Positions 14,560 to 25,513 of a stretch of DNA of 49,485 bases are shown here, piece by piece (within the stretch, counting starts at the first letter, position 1; each line of letters begins with the position of its first letter). The stretch is from DATAFO01 sp046728935. GTDB taxonomy: Bacteria; Actinomycetota; Thermoleophilia; Solirubrobacterales; 70-9. Both the position numbers and the translations under genes were made by a program. The notes beneath the pieces were generated by a model. It was given only the letters and a program-made list of their open reading frames with translations. It made no database searches and was not told the origin of the DNA. The stretch is taken from contig JBKPFS010000030.1 in the NCBI GenBank assembly GCA_046728935.1, positions 1-49,485 of the forward strand. Reading direction: 5' to 3'.

Positions 14560-15141
14560 GTGCAAGAGAAGGTCGTACTCGACCGCGACGATCTGCGCCG
14601 CACGCTGCTGCGGATCGCACACGAGATCGTCGAGAAGAACCCGGGGACGAACGGGCTCGCCCTGGTCGGGATCCACACGCGGGGGGCGGTGCTGGCCCGG
14701 CGGTTGCACGCGCTGGTCGGCGAGCTGACCGGCTCCGAGGTGCCGCTCGGCGACCTCGACATCTCGTTCTACCGCGACGACCTCCCCGGGCGCGAGCCGG
14801 GCTCGCAGCCGGTCGTCCACGCCTCGCACCTCGACTTCGAGCTGAATGGCCGCACCGTGGTGTTGGTCGACGACGTGCTGTTCACCGGTCGCACGGCGAG
14901 GGCGGCAATCGACGCGCTCTTCGACTACGGCCGGCCGGCGAAGGTGCAGCTGGCGGTGCTCGCCGACCGCGGCCACCGCGAGCTGCCGATCCGTCCCGAC
15001 TACGTCGGCAAGAACCTGCCGACCTCCCACTCGGAGCGCGTGCAGGTTCGGATCGAGGAGGTCGACGGCGTGGACGAGGTCGCGATCACGGCCAACGGGG
15101 CGCCGACGCCGGCGGCGACCACGAGAGAGGAGGAGGACTGA
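14560..15141 (+). CDS. pyrR: PyrR, pyr regulator/uracil phosphoribosyltransferase
   Basis: A 193-residue bifunctional PyrR: it binds pyr mRNA and can convert uracil plus PRPP to UMP. The PRPP loop VVLVDDVLFTGRTARAA is clear, and LVGIHTRGAVLARRL and SFYRDDL are typical. GTG at 14560 follows AGGAAGGAG at proper spacing. The acidic C-terminal tail (TTREEED) is longer than in Bacillus. First gene of the pyr operon; the last codons overlap the pyrB start. Confidence 0.95.
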   Translation: MQEKVVLDRDDLRRTLLRIAHEIVEKNPGTNGLALVGIHTRGAVLARRLHALVGELTGSEVPLGDLDISFYRDDLPGREPGSQPVVHASHLDFELNGRTVVLVDDVLFTGRTARAAIDALFDYGRPAKVQLAVLADRGHRELPIRPDYVGKNLPTSHSERVQVRIEEVDGVDEVAITANGAPTPAATTREEED

Positions 15142-16109
15142 GGCACCTGCTCGCGATCGAGGATCTCGAGCGCGACGACGTGGAGCGGATCATCGCTCGG
15201 GCGCAGAGCTTCGCCGAGGTCGGCAGGCGTGACATCAAGAAGGTCCCGACCCTGCGGGGGCGCACCGTCGTCAACCTCTTCTACGAGTCGAGCACCCGCA
15301 CCAGCTCCTCGTTCGAGCTCGCGGCGAAGCGACTCTCCGCCGATGTGGTCTCGGTCAAGGCCGCGGGTTCGTCTGTGGACAAGGGCGAGTCGCTCAAGGA
15401 CACGGTCTTCACCCTCAGCGCGTACGCCCCCGAGGCGATCGTGATCCGCTCGCCGCACGCTGGGGCGGCACAGCTCGTGACCCGCTGGACCGAGGCAGCC
15501 GTGATCAACGCAGGGGATGGGAAGCACGAGCATCCGAGCCAGGCCCTGCTCGACGTCTACACGCTCCGCGAGCGGCTCGGGGCACTCGAGGGCAAGCGGA
15601 TCTGGATCGTCGGCGATGTGCTCCACAGTCGCGTCGCCCGCTCCTGCGCGCTCGCCTTCCGGCTGATGGGCGCGGAGGTCACGCTCTGCGGCCCGCCGAC
15701 GTTGATCCCGCGGAACGCCGAGGAGGCGTTGGGATGCGAGGTCGCCTACGACCTCGACGGCCTCTCGGAGGCCGACGTCGTCTACGCCCTGCGGATGCAA
15801 CGGGAGCGGATGGGCGAGTCCTTCGTGCCGTCGCTGCGCGAGTACGCCGCGCGGTATCAGATCGACTCGCGGCGCCTCGGGCCGCGCCAATTGCTCATGC
15901 ACCCGGGGCCCGTCAATCGCGGCGTGGAGCTGTCGCCCGAGGTGATCGATGGGCCGAGCTCGTTGATCACGGCTCAGGTCTCGAGCGGCCTGGTGGTCCG
16001 GATGGCGATCCTCTACGAGCTGCTCGCCGGCGGCGGCGACGGTCGCGATCGAGGCCCGACGCCCGACACGGAGCTGCCTGCGCCGACGCCGATCGGGGAG
16101 CCGGCGTGA
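15138..16109 (+). CDS. pyrB: Aspartate carbamoyltransferase catalytic chain
   Basis: A 323-residue aspartate transcarbamylase. FYESSTRTSSSFE is the carbamoyl-phosphate loop, HEHPSQALLD and MHPGPVNRG are the other conserved sites. No ATG, GTG or TTG is available: RHLLAIEDLERDD, the normal family N-terminus, begins at the pyrR stop, where CTG (15138) overlaps TGA (CTGA) behind a GAGAGGAGGAGGA ribosome site. A CTG start is the best reading. The Asp/Pro-rich tail after residue 300 (GGGDGRDRGPTPDTE) is an extra extension. No pyrI regulatory gene is present. Confidence 0.93.
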   Translation: MRHLLAIEDLERDDVERIIARAQSFAEVGRRDIKKVPTLRGRTVVNLFYESSTRTSSSFELAAKRLSADVVSVKAAGSSVDKGESLKDTVFTLSAYAPEAIVIRSPHAGAAQLVTRWTEAAVINAGDGKHEHPSQALLDVYTLRERLGALEGKRIWIVGDVLHSRVARSCALAFRLMGAEVTLCGPPTLIPRNAEEALGCEVAYDLDGLSEADVVYALRMQRERMGESFVPSLREYAARYQIDSRRLGPRQLLMHPGPVNRGVELSPEVIDGPSSLITAQVSSGLVVRMAILYELLAGGGDGRDRGPTPDTELPAPTPIGEPA

Positions 16110-17470
16110 CGGAGGAGCGCCGCGCGATCTCCTCGCTCGACTGGCGGGGTGCAGGTGCCGAGGCCGAGGAGCTGGTGCTCCGCCGCGCGAGCGTGCTCGA
16201 CCGGCGCTCTGGCATCGACGGCGTCCACGACGTCGTCGTCCGGGCCGGCGAGGTCGCCGAGCTCGCCGAGCCCGGCGGGGCGGCCGTCGAGGGAGCCGAG
16301 GAGGTCGACGCCGAGGGGCTGAGCGTCTTCCCGGCCTTCTTCGACCCGCACGTCCACCTGCGCACGCCCGGGCGCGAGGACGCCGAGGACATCGAGACGG
16401 GCACCCGCGCGGCGGCAGCGGGCGGCTTCTGTGGCGTGCTGGCGATGGCGAACACCGAGCCGCCGGTCGACGACGCGGCAGCCGTCAACTCGCTTCGCGA
16501 GCGCGCCCGTCACGAGGCCGCGGTGCCCGTGGGCTTCCTCGCCTGCGTGACGCGTGGGATGGATGGCGAGGAGCTGACCGAGATGGCCGAGCTCGCCGAC
16601 ACCGGTGCGGTGGGGTTCTCGGACGATGGGCTTCCGGTGCGAAGCGCTCGAGTGCTGCAAAGGGGGCTGCAATATCAGCGCCTCGCAGGCCTGCCGATCG
16701 CCCTTCACGAGGAGGATCCCGAGCTCTCGGGGGAGGGCGTGATGCACGAGGGGACGGTCTCGGCCGCCCTCGGGCTCGCGGGGATTCCGTCCGTGTCCGA
16801 GTCGACGGCGATCGCCCGCGACGCGGCGCTGGCGGCCTACGAGGGGGCCCGAATCCACGTGCAGCACCTCTCGGCGCGCGAATCCGTCGAGGCGGTCGAG
16901 GCCGCGCGCGCAGCGGGCGTCGCGCTCACGTGCGAGGCGACCCCGCACCATCTGACGCTTACCGACGAGGAGGTGCGAAGCCTCGACTCCCGGTTCAAGA
17001 TGAACCCGCCGCTTCGCTCCGAGGACGATCGCCGCGTCCTGATCGACGCGCTGCGCGCAGGGACGATCGACTGCGTCGCCACGGATCACGCGCCCCACGC
17101 GAGCGAGGACAAGGAGGTGCCGTTCGAGCAGGCGGCGATGGGCGTCACGGGCCTGGAGACGGCGTTCGCGGTCCTCCACACTGAGCTGGTGCTCCCGGGC
17201 GAGCTCGAGTTGGCGACGCTGGTGGAGCGCCTGAGCGCAGGCGCGGAGGCCTTCGGGTTCGAGCCGCCGGCGCTCGCCGCCGGGAGTCCCGCGAACCTGG
17301 TGCTCGTGGATACGGAGGCGGAGTGGGAGGCGGGCTCGGACGGCTGGGAGAGCCGTTCGCACAACTCCTGCTTCACCGGGCTCAGCCTCCGCGGCCGGGT
17401 GCTGATGACGGCGGTCGCCGGGCGGGTCGCCTACAGGCAGCGCAGCTTCGCGATCGGGGCAGCGGCTTGA
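16106..17470 (+). CDS. pyrC: Dihydroorotase
   Basis: A 454-residue class I dihydroorotase that cyclises carbamoyl aspartate. FDPHVHLRTPG carries the two metal histidines, GFSDDGLPV has Asp where some relatives use a carbamylated lysine, and VATDHAPHA is the C-terminal site. Start GTG at 16106 overlaps pyrB (GTGA), choosing it over the longer frame. The first 30 residues are a variable extension before LVLRRASVLD. Confidence 0.95.
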   Translation: MTEERRAISSLDWRGAGAEAEELVLRRASVLDRRSGIDGVHDVVVRAGEVAELAEPGGAAVEGAEEVDAEGLSVFPAFFDPHVHLRTPGREDAEDIETGTRAAAAGGFCGVLAMANTEPPVDDAAAVNSLRERARHEAAVPVGFLACVTRGMDGEELTEMAELADTGAVGFSDDGLPVRSARVLQRGLQYQRLAGLPIALHEEDPELSGEGVMHEGTVSAALGLAGIPSVSESTAIARDAALAAYEGARIHVQHLSARESVEAVEAARAAGVALTCEATPHHLTLTDEEVRSLDSRFKMNPPLRSEDDRRVLIDALRAGTIDCVATDHAPHASEDKEVPFEQAAMGVTGLETAFAVLHTELVLPGELELATLVERLSAGAEAFGFEPPALAAGSPANLVLVDTEAEWEAGSDGWESRSHNSCFTGLSLRGRVLMTAVAGRVAYRQRSFAIGAAA

Positions 17471-18033
17471 CAGCGCCGACCAAGCTGGACCCGACGCGCG
17501 CCGCGCTCGTCGTGGTCGACGTCCAGGAGGCGTTCCGCAAGGCGGTGCCGACGTTCGACGACGTCGCGCGCGCCGCGGCGACCCTGGTGGAGGGCGCCGA
17601 GGCGACGGGAGTCCCGGTCCTGGTCACGGAGCAGTATCCGAAGGGGCTCGGCCACACGGTGGCCGAGATCGCGAAGCGCCTGCCGGAGGGCGTCGAGCCG
17701 CTCGAGAAGGTCTGCTTCTCGGCGCTCGACGCGGAGGGATTCGATTTGGGTGGCCGGGATCAGGCGATCGTGTGCGGGATCGAGACCCACGTGTGCGTCA
17801 ACCAGACGACGCTCGACCTGCTCGAGGACGGCGTCGAGGTGCACGTGGTGAAGGACGCAGTCGGATCGCGCTTCGAGGAGAACCGGGAGATCGGGCTCGA
17901 GAAGGTGGAGCGCGCCGGCGCCGTGATCACCAGCGTGGAGACGGCTCTCTTCGAGCTCGTGGGTCGGGCGGGGACGGACGAGTTCAAGCGGGTGCAGCAG
18001 CTGATCCTCGACTACGCGCCGAATCCAGCGTGA
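17467..18033 (+). CDS. Isochorismatase-family cysteine hydrolase
   Basis: A 188-residue hydrolase with the Asp-Lys-Cys triad of the family: Asp18 in VVVDVQEAF, Lys81 in LEKVCFSAL, Cys110 in GIETHVCVNQT. Members cleave isochorismate, nicotinamide, N-carbamoyl compounds or ureidoacrylate. TTG at 17467 overlaps pyrC (TTGA), and its own stop overlaps carA, so it is made as an integral part of the pyr operon. A substrate from pyrimidine or carbamoyl metabolism is an inference from position only. Confidence 0.88.
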   Translation: MTAPTKLDPTRAALVVVDVQEAFRKAVPTFDDVARAAATLVEGAEATGVPVLVTEQYPKGLGHTVAEIAKRLPEGVEPLEKVCFSALDAEGFDLGGRDQAIVCGIETHVCVNQTTLDLLEDGVEVHVVKDAVGSRFEENREIGLEKVERAGAVITSVETALFELVGRAGTDEFKRVQQLILDYAPNPA

Positions 18034-19142
18034 GCGGCTTCATCCTGCTCGAGGACGGGACGCGGCTCGACGGCGAGCTCTGCGGCGCCCAGGGCGCCGA
18101 GGTGACCGGGGAGGTCGTCTTCAACACTGCGATGACCGGTTACCAGGAGGCGGTGACGGACCCGTCCTACGCGGGTCAGATCATCGCCTTCACCTATCCC
18201 CTGGTCGGCAACTACGGCGTCGCCGCGGGCGCGATGGAGTCCGATCGCATCCAGGCCCGGGGCGTGATCATGCGAGAGGCAAAGAACGGCGAGGACTCGG
18301 CCGAGGCCGAGGGCGGGTGGCTCGACTGGCTGCGCGGCTGCGGCGCAGCCGCGATCTCAGGCGCCGACACGCGGGCCCTCGTGCGCCACATCCGCGCCCG
18401 GGGCGCCATGCGCGGCGGGATCTTCTCCGCCGCGACCTCGGAAGCCGAGGCGCGGGCCAGGGTCGAGGCGGAGCCATCGATGGCCGGCGCCGACCTCGCG
18501 CGGGCGGTGACCCCGGGGGAGCCGGTGGAGCTCGTCGGCGATGGCCCGCACATCGTCGGCATCGACACCGGCATCAAGCTCTCGATCATCCGGCAGTTCC
18601 GCGAGCGCAATTGCCGGGTGACACTTCTGCCCTGCCCGGCCGGCGCCTCCGAGGTGCTCGATCGCGAGCCCGACCTGGTTTTCCTCGCGAACGGGCCCGG
18701 GGACCCGGCGGCGCTCGACTACGTCGTCGACACCGTGCGCGAGCTCGTCGGCCGCAAGCCCATCGTCGGCATCTGCCTCGGCCACCAGCTGCTCTGTCGG
18801 GCGGTGGGCCTGGAGACGTTCAAGCTCCCATTCGGCCACCGCGGCGCGAATCACCCGGTCAAGGACCTGGAGAGCGGCAGGATCGAGATCACGTCCCAGA
18901 ACCACGGCTTCGCCGTTCGCCCGCCGGACGGGGGCGAGCGGATCGAGGCGGACGAGCCGGTGGGCTGGGAGACGGACTTCGGCGCCGCCGAGCTCACCCA
19001 CCTGAACCTCTACGACCGCACGGTCGAGGGGCTAGCGCTCCGGGACGTCCCGGGCTGCACCGTGCAGTACCACCCCGAGGCGGGTCCGGGACCGCACGAC
19101 GCGCGCCACCTGTTCGATCGCTTCCTGGAGCTGGCGGCGTGA
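18030..19142 (+). CDS. carA: Carbamoyl-phosphate synthase small subunit
   Basis: A 370-residue glutaminase subunit that supplies ammonia to CarB. The N-terminal domain has EVVFNTAMTGYQE; the class-I amidotransferase part has FLANGPGDP, the nucleophile in GICLGHQLL, and the His/Glu pair in QYHPEAGPGP. GTG at 18030 overlaps the isochorismatase stop (GTGA). Its own TGA overlaps a GTG that opens a 25-codon ORF leading into carB. Confidence 0.96.
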   Translation: MSGFILLEDGTRLDGELCGAQGAEVTGEVVFNTAMTGYQEAVTDPSYAGQIIAFTYPLVGNYGVAAGAMESDRIQARGVIMREAKNGEDSAEAEGGWLDWLRGCGAAAISGADTRALVRHIRARGAMRGGIFSAATSEAEARARVEAEPSMAGADLARAVTPGEPVELVGDGPHIVGIDTGIKLSIIRQFRERNCRVTLLPCPAGASEVLDREPDLVFLANGPGDPAALDYVVDTVRELVGRKPIVGICLGHQLLCRAVGLETFKLPFGHRGANHPVKDLESGRIEITSQNHGFAVRPPDGGERIEADEPVGWETDFGAAELTHLNLYDRTVEGLALRDVPGCTVQYHPEAGPGPHDARHLFDRFLELAA

Positions 19143-19208
19143 GCCCACGAATGAAGCTTTCCCCGACCTATAGGTCAGACAAGGCTGCAGTCGACGTCGC
19201 TTGGACCC

Positions 19209-19216
<8 letters not shown>
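19139..19216 (+). CDS. 25-aa ORF linking carA and carB
   Basis: GTG at 19139 overlaps the carA stop (GTGA), and the ORF ends at TAG 19214-19216, inside the first codons of carB (ATGCCTAG, 8-nt overlap). The peptide begins MSPRMKLSPTYRSD and has no recognised family. Both junctions use the same overlap designs as genuine genes in this window, and carB lacks a clear ribosome site. The ORF may therefore exist to carry ribosomes from carA to carB. Not demonstrated as a real peptide. Confidence 0.5.
19165..19176. repeat. 12-bp perfect palindrome between carA and carB
   Basis: GACCTATAGGTC, an AT-centred perfect palindrome in an otherwise GC-rich stretch, inside the 25-codon ORF. It could be an operator or a weak RNA hairpin; a single copy does not show which. 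Confidence 0.35.
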
Positions 19217-22336
<3,120 letters not shown>

Positions 22337-22340
<4 letters not shown>

Positions 22341-23197
22341 GCGGCGCCAACGGCCGCGTCCTGGCCCCGATTGGCCGGCGCCGCTGCGCGGTGACCACGA
22401 ACGTCGCCACCGGCGGGTACCGGCTCTTCTCCGCCCTCGACGAGTCAGGGCCGGTGCCCAGGGCGGGGCAGTTCTACATGCTCGCCGGGGAGCGCTGGGG
22501 CTCGGACCTCGGGCGCCCGTACCTGCCGCGCGCGTTCTCCGTCGCGTCGGCCGAGGACGAGGGCGACGGCACCGGGCTCGACTTCCTGGTCGAGGCCGTC
22601 GGCCCGGGAACGGAGCTGCTCGCCGGGCTGGCGCCGGGCGACGGGCTCCTCCTCACCGGGCCGCTCGGGCGTCCGTTCTCGAACCCCGCCGGGATCACGC
22701 CCGGGGCGGTGGGCGCGGTGCTCGTGGGCGGCGGGATCGGGATCGCCCCGCTGGCGATCCTTCGCCGCCAGCTCGCGGCCGCGGGGATTCCGCAGCGGGT
22801 ACTGCTCGGATTCCGCGACCGCGAGCACTCGGGAGCGGTGGAGGAGCTGTTCGGCTGCGAGGAGGTGCGGCTCGCCTCGGAGGACGGCCACACGGGCCAC
22901 CGCGGCTACGTGACGGACCTGCTCGCGGTGCTGCTGGCGGGCGAGGACGCCGCCACCGCAGCCGTCTACGCGTGCGGGCCGCCCGCGATGCTCGAGGCGG
23001 TTCGCGAGCTCTGCGCCGACCGCGGGGTCGGAGCCGAGCTGGCGATGGAGGCGCCCATGGCGTGCGGCTTCGGGTCGTGCTTCGGCTGCGCCGTGCCGCT
23101 TGCCGCGGGCGGCTACATGCGCCTCTGCGTCGACGGCCCGGTGGTCCGCGCCGACGAGGTCGCGACGGCCCTGGTCGAGGGATCGGGGCACCGATGA
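22337..23197 (+). CDS. pyrK: Dihydroorotate dehydrogenase electron-transfer subunit
   Basis: A 286-residue FAD and iron-sulfur subunit. The FAD domain has RPYLPRAFSVAS, the NAD-binding part GGGIGIAPLAIL and YACGPPAMLEAV, and the C-terminus the four cysteines of a [2Fe-2S] site (CGFGSCFGC, then RLC). It passes electrons from PyrD to NAD. ATG at 22337 overlaps carB and its own stop overlaps pyrD, so subunit synthesis is coupled. Confidence 0.95.
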
Positions 23198-24117
23198 CCG
23201 AGCTGGAGCTCGAACTCTGCGGGATGCGGCTCGCCCATCCGGTGCTGAACGGGTCGGGTACCTTCGACGCGCTCGCCGCCCGCCGGGCGTTCGGGGACGC
23301 GCTGCTGGAGCGGTTCCCGTTCAGCGCCTACGTTTCGAAGACGATCACCCCGGAGCCGCGGGGGGGCAACCCGCCCCCGCGCCTCTACGAGACGCCGGCG
23401 GGGATGATCAACTCGATCGGCCTTCCCAACAAGGGCCTCGACGGATTCCTGCTCGAGGACCTGCCGGCGCTGGCGGAGCTGCCGGTGCCGCTGATCGTCT
23501 CCGTGATGGCGCCGAGCCGCGACGGCTTCGCGCACCTCACTCAGGGCGTCGGCGGTCGCGAGGAGGTCTCGGCGATCGAGCTGAACGTCTCCTGCCCGAA
23601 CGTCGAGTCTGGGCTGATCGTTGGCGAGCAGGCGCCCGAAACCCTCGCTCTTTTGCAGGCACTTCGTCCGCTGACACCGAAGCCGCTGATCGTCAAGCTC
23701 ACCCCCAACGTTGCCGACCCAGCGGCCGTGGCGCTGGCGGCGGAGGAGGGGGGAGCGGACGCGGTCTCGCTGATCAACACCCTGCGCGCGAGCGCTCGCG
23801 ATCCGGCGACCCTCGAGCCATGGCTGGGCGGGGGGAGCGGCGGGCTCAGCGGGCCGGCGATTCGCGCCCTCGCTCTCGATCAGGTGCGCCGAGTGGCCGA
23901 GCGCGTCTCGATTCCGGTGATCGGGATGGGCGGGATCTCGTCTGGGGCCGACGCGCTCGAGTTCCTGGCCGCCGGGGCGAGCGCGATCGCGGTCGGGACG
24001 GCGAGCTTCCGCGACCCGATGGCGGCGGCGCGGGTGCGCTCGGAGCTCGCCGTGGGGCTCTCCAAACACGGGAGGGACGTGCCTTTGCCAAGCCATCGGG
24101 CGTTCACCTCAACCTGA
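23194..24117 (+). CDS. pyrD: Dihydroorotate dehydrogenase, class 1B catalytic subunit
   Basis: A 307-residue FMN barrel with NGSGTFD, SKTITPEPRGGNPPPR, the catalytic cysteine in IELNVSCPNV, and the FMN phosphate site GMGGISSGADALEF. Pairing with PyrK marks the NAD-dependent class 1B, unlike the membrane class 2 enzyme of mycobacteria. It is the last pyr gene here; pyrF and pyrE do not follow, and mihF with its own promoter begins 77 nt later. Confidence 0.96.
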   Translation: MTELELELCGMRLAHPVLNGSGTFDALAARRAFGDALLERFPFSAYVSKTITPEPRGGNPPPRLYETPAGMINSIGLPNKGLDGFLLEDLPALAELPVPLIVSVMAPSRDGFAHLTQGVGGREEVSAIELNVSCPNVESGLIVGEQAPETLALLQALRPLTPKPLIVKLTPNVADPAAVALAAEEGGADAVSLINTLRASARDPATLEPWLGGGSGGLSGPAIRALALDQVRRVAERVSIPVIGMGGISSGADALEFLAAGASAIAVGTASFRDPMAAARVRSELAVGLSKHGRDVPLPSHRAFTST

Positions 24118-24155
24118 GGTCGAGTCGAATTTCTCCGAAAACCCGGTGAACCCCC

Positions 24156-24183
24156 TTGCGCGCCGGGCGAGCGGGCATATAAT
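24156..24183 (+). promoter_or_regulatory. Sigma-70-type promoter of mihF
   Basis: TTGCGC (24156-24161), a 16-nt spacer and a perfect TATAAT (24178-24183). The ATG is 11 nt further on, so the mRNA would have at most a few leader nucleotides. The best promoter in the window. Confidence 0.78.
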
Positions 24184-24194
24184 CGCCGCCGCCG

Positions 24195-24527
24195 ATGGTC
24201 CCCTCCGTCGAGACCCCTACCGCCGTCCCGGAGAGGACCCACGAACAGAGGATGAAGGCCCTTCGAAGGGCCAACGAGATCCGGACCAAGCGCGCGCAGC
24301 TGAAGCGCGACTTGAAGGGGGGGAAGGTGAAGATCGAGAAGCTGCTTCTCGATCCACCGGAGTGGGTTCTCTCGGCGAAGGCCTTCGACATGATCCTCGC
24401 GGTGCCGAAGTACGGCCGGGTGAAGGCGAACAAGATCCTCACCCAGTGCCGCATCTCGCCCTCGAAGACGATCGGCGGCCTTTCCGAGCGCCAGCGCGCC
24501 GAGCTGGTCCAGTTCCTGCGTCGGTAA
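24195..24527 (+). CDS. mihF: Actinobacterial integration host factor (mIHF)
   Basis: A 110-residue DNA-binding nucleoid protein. The conserved core LSAKAFDMILAVPKYGRVKA and the C-terminal SPSKTIGGLSERQRAEL are typical of the actinobacterial mIHF family; an S13-like two-turn helix fold binds DNA. Its place directly before gmk, rpoZ and coaBC is the order seen in mycobacteria. There is no ribosome site; expression seems to rely on near-leaderless initiation. Confidence 0.95.
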   Translation: MVPSVETPTAVPERTHEQRMKALRRANEIRTKRAQLKRDLKGGKVKIEKLLLDPPEWVLSAKAFDMILAVPKYGRVKANKILTQCRISPSKTIGGLSERQRAELVQFLRR

Positions 24528-24580
24528 GCCGCCGCAAACTTAGGGGAGAGCATTGGACTCCCGCCGCTCTAACGATCAGG

Positions 24581-25150
24581 ATGCGCGGCGTGGCGAAGGT
24601 CTTCGTGATCACGGGTCCCTCCGGGGTCGGCAAGGGAACGCTGATCCGCGAGCTCCGCTGGCGCCTCCCGGGGCTCGAGCTCTCGGTGTCGGCGACGACG
24701 CGCGAGCCGCGAGACGGGGAGGAGGACGGCCGCGACTACCACTTCCTGAGCCCCGAGGAGTTCAATCGGCGCGCGGATGCGAACGAGTTCCTCGAGCACG
24801 CCACCTACAGCGGGAACCGCTACGGGACGCTTCGCAGCGAGGTCGAACGACGCCTCGCGGAAGGGGTCTCGGTCGTGCTCGAGATCGAGGTCCAGGGAGC
24901 CCGGCAGGTGCGCGCGGCGATGCCCGAGGCCGTGCTGGTGTTCATCGCGCCGCCCGATCCGGCGGCGCTTCGCGAGCGGCTCGAGGGCCGCGGCACCGAT
25001 CCCCAGGGGGCCATCGACGAGCGACTTCGTACAGCCGAGCTGGAGCTCGCCGCCCAGGAGGAGTTCCAGCACGTGGTGGTGAACGATGACCTCGACCGCG
25101 CGGTGGACGAGCTGGAGGCGATCGTGCGAGCGGAGCTCGAGGCCGGGTAG
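24581..25150 (+). CDS. gmk: Guanylate kinase
   Basis: A 189-residue kinase converting GMP to GDP with ATP. ITGPSGVGKGTLI is the P-loop, SATTREPRDGEEDGRDYHF the GMP-binding segment, and VVLEIEVQGARQV the following conserved part. ATG at 24581 is listed; GTG at 24590 is also possible because AGG at 24578 would be better spaced from it. It begins 53 nt after mihF. Confidence 0.95.
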   Translation: MRGVAKVFVITGPSGVGKGTLIRELRWRLPGLELSVSATTREPRDGEEDGRDYHFLSPEEFNRRADANEFLEHATYSGNRYGTLRSEVERRLAEGVSVVLEIEVQGARQVRAAMPEAVLVFIAPPDPAALRERLEGRGTDPQGAIDERLRTAELELAAQEEFQHVVVNDDLDRAVDELEAIVRAELEAG

Positions 25151-25166
25151 CGGTTGACGCGGCCAC

Positions 25167-25213
25167 TACACTCCGGAACCAATCACACGCCTCTTTCGCC
25201 ACCTGAAGGTGGC
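25167..25213 (+). promoter_or_regulatory. rpoZ leader with hairpin
   Basis: TACACT (25167-25172) could be a -10, giving a leader of about 50 nt with the hairpin GCCACC-TGAA-GGTGGC (25198-25213) 15 nt before the rpoZ ATG. TTGACG at 25154 is too close to TACACT (7 nt) to be its -35. Weak evidence. Confidence 0.3.
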
Positions 25214-25228
25214 TCACCGGAATACCTG

Positions 25229-25459
25229 ATGATCAAGCCCCGCGTAGATGAGCTGCTCGAGCGCACCGATTCGCACTACGGCGCCGTCCTGGTGGCCGCG
25301 AAGCGCGCGCGGCAGCTGAACAGCTACTACCGCGCCCTCGGCGAGGGCAGCTACGAGGAGTACACGCCTCCGATGGTCGAGACCCACTCGGGCAACTACC
25401 TGACGATCGCCCTCGAGGAGCTGGCGGCGGGCAAGATCGACTACCGCTACCGCTCCTAG
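25229..25459 (+). CDS. rpoZ: RNA polymerase omega subunit
   Basis: A 76-residue omega subunit, which helps assemble beta-prime. It has KPRVDELLERTDSHYGAVLV, AAKRARQLNSYY and the C-terminal TIALEELAAGKIDYRY. ATG at 25229 is chosen because the 25 residues read upstream from 25154 do not look like omega and overlap the leader hairpin. Neighbours gmk and coaBC are the usual ones. Confidence 0.93.
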   Translation: MIKPRVDELLERTDSHYGAVLVAAKRARQLNSYYRALGEGSYEEYTPPMVETHSGNYLTIALEELAAGKIDYRYRS

Positions 25460-25501
25460 AAACGCCGCAAGGCGCGGCCCGGGTTGAGCGCGCTGCGCCC
25501 G

Positions 25502-25507
25502 TAGCAT
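25502..25507 (+). promoter_or_regulatory. Putative -10 of coaBC (leaderless)
   Basis: TAGCAT lies exactly 6 nt before the coaBC ATG, so transcription would begin at or next to the start codon. TTGAGC at 25484 is too close for a -35. Confidence 0.4.
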
Positions 25508-25513
25508 TGGGGC

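Noticed and set aside
25154..25159. TTGACG as the -35 of rpoZ
   Set aside because: The only good -10 (TACACT) is 7 nt away; no -10 exists at normal spacing.
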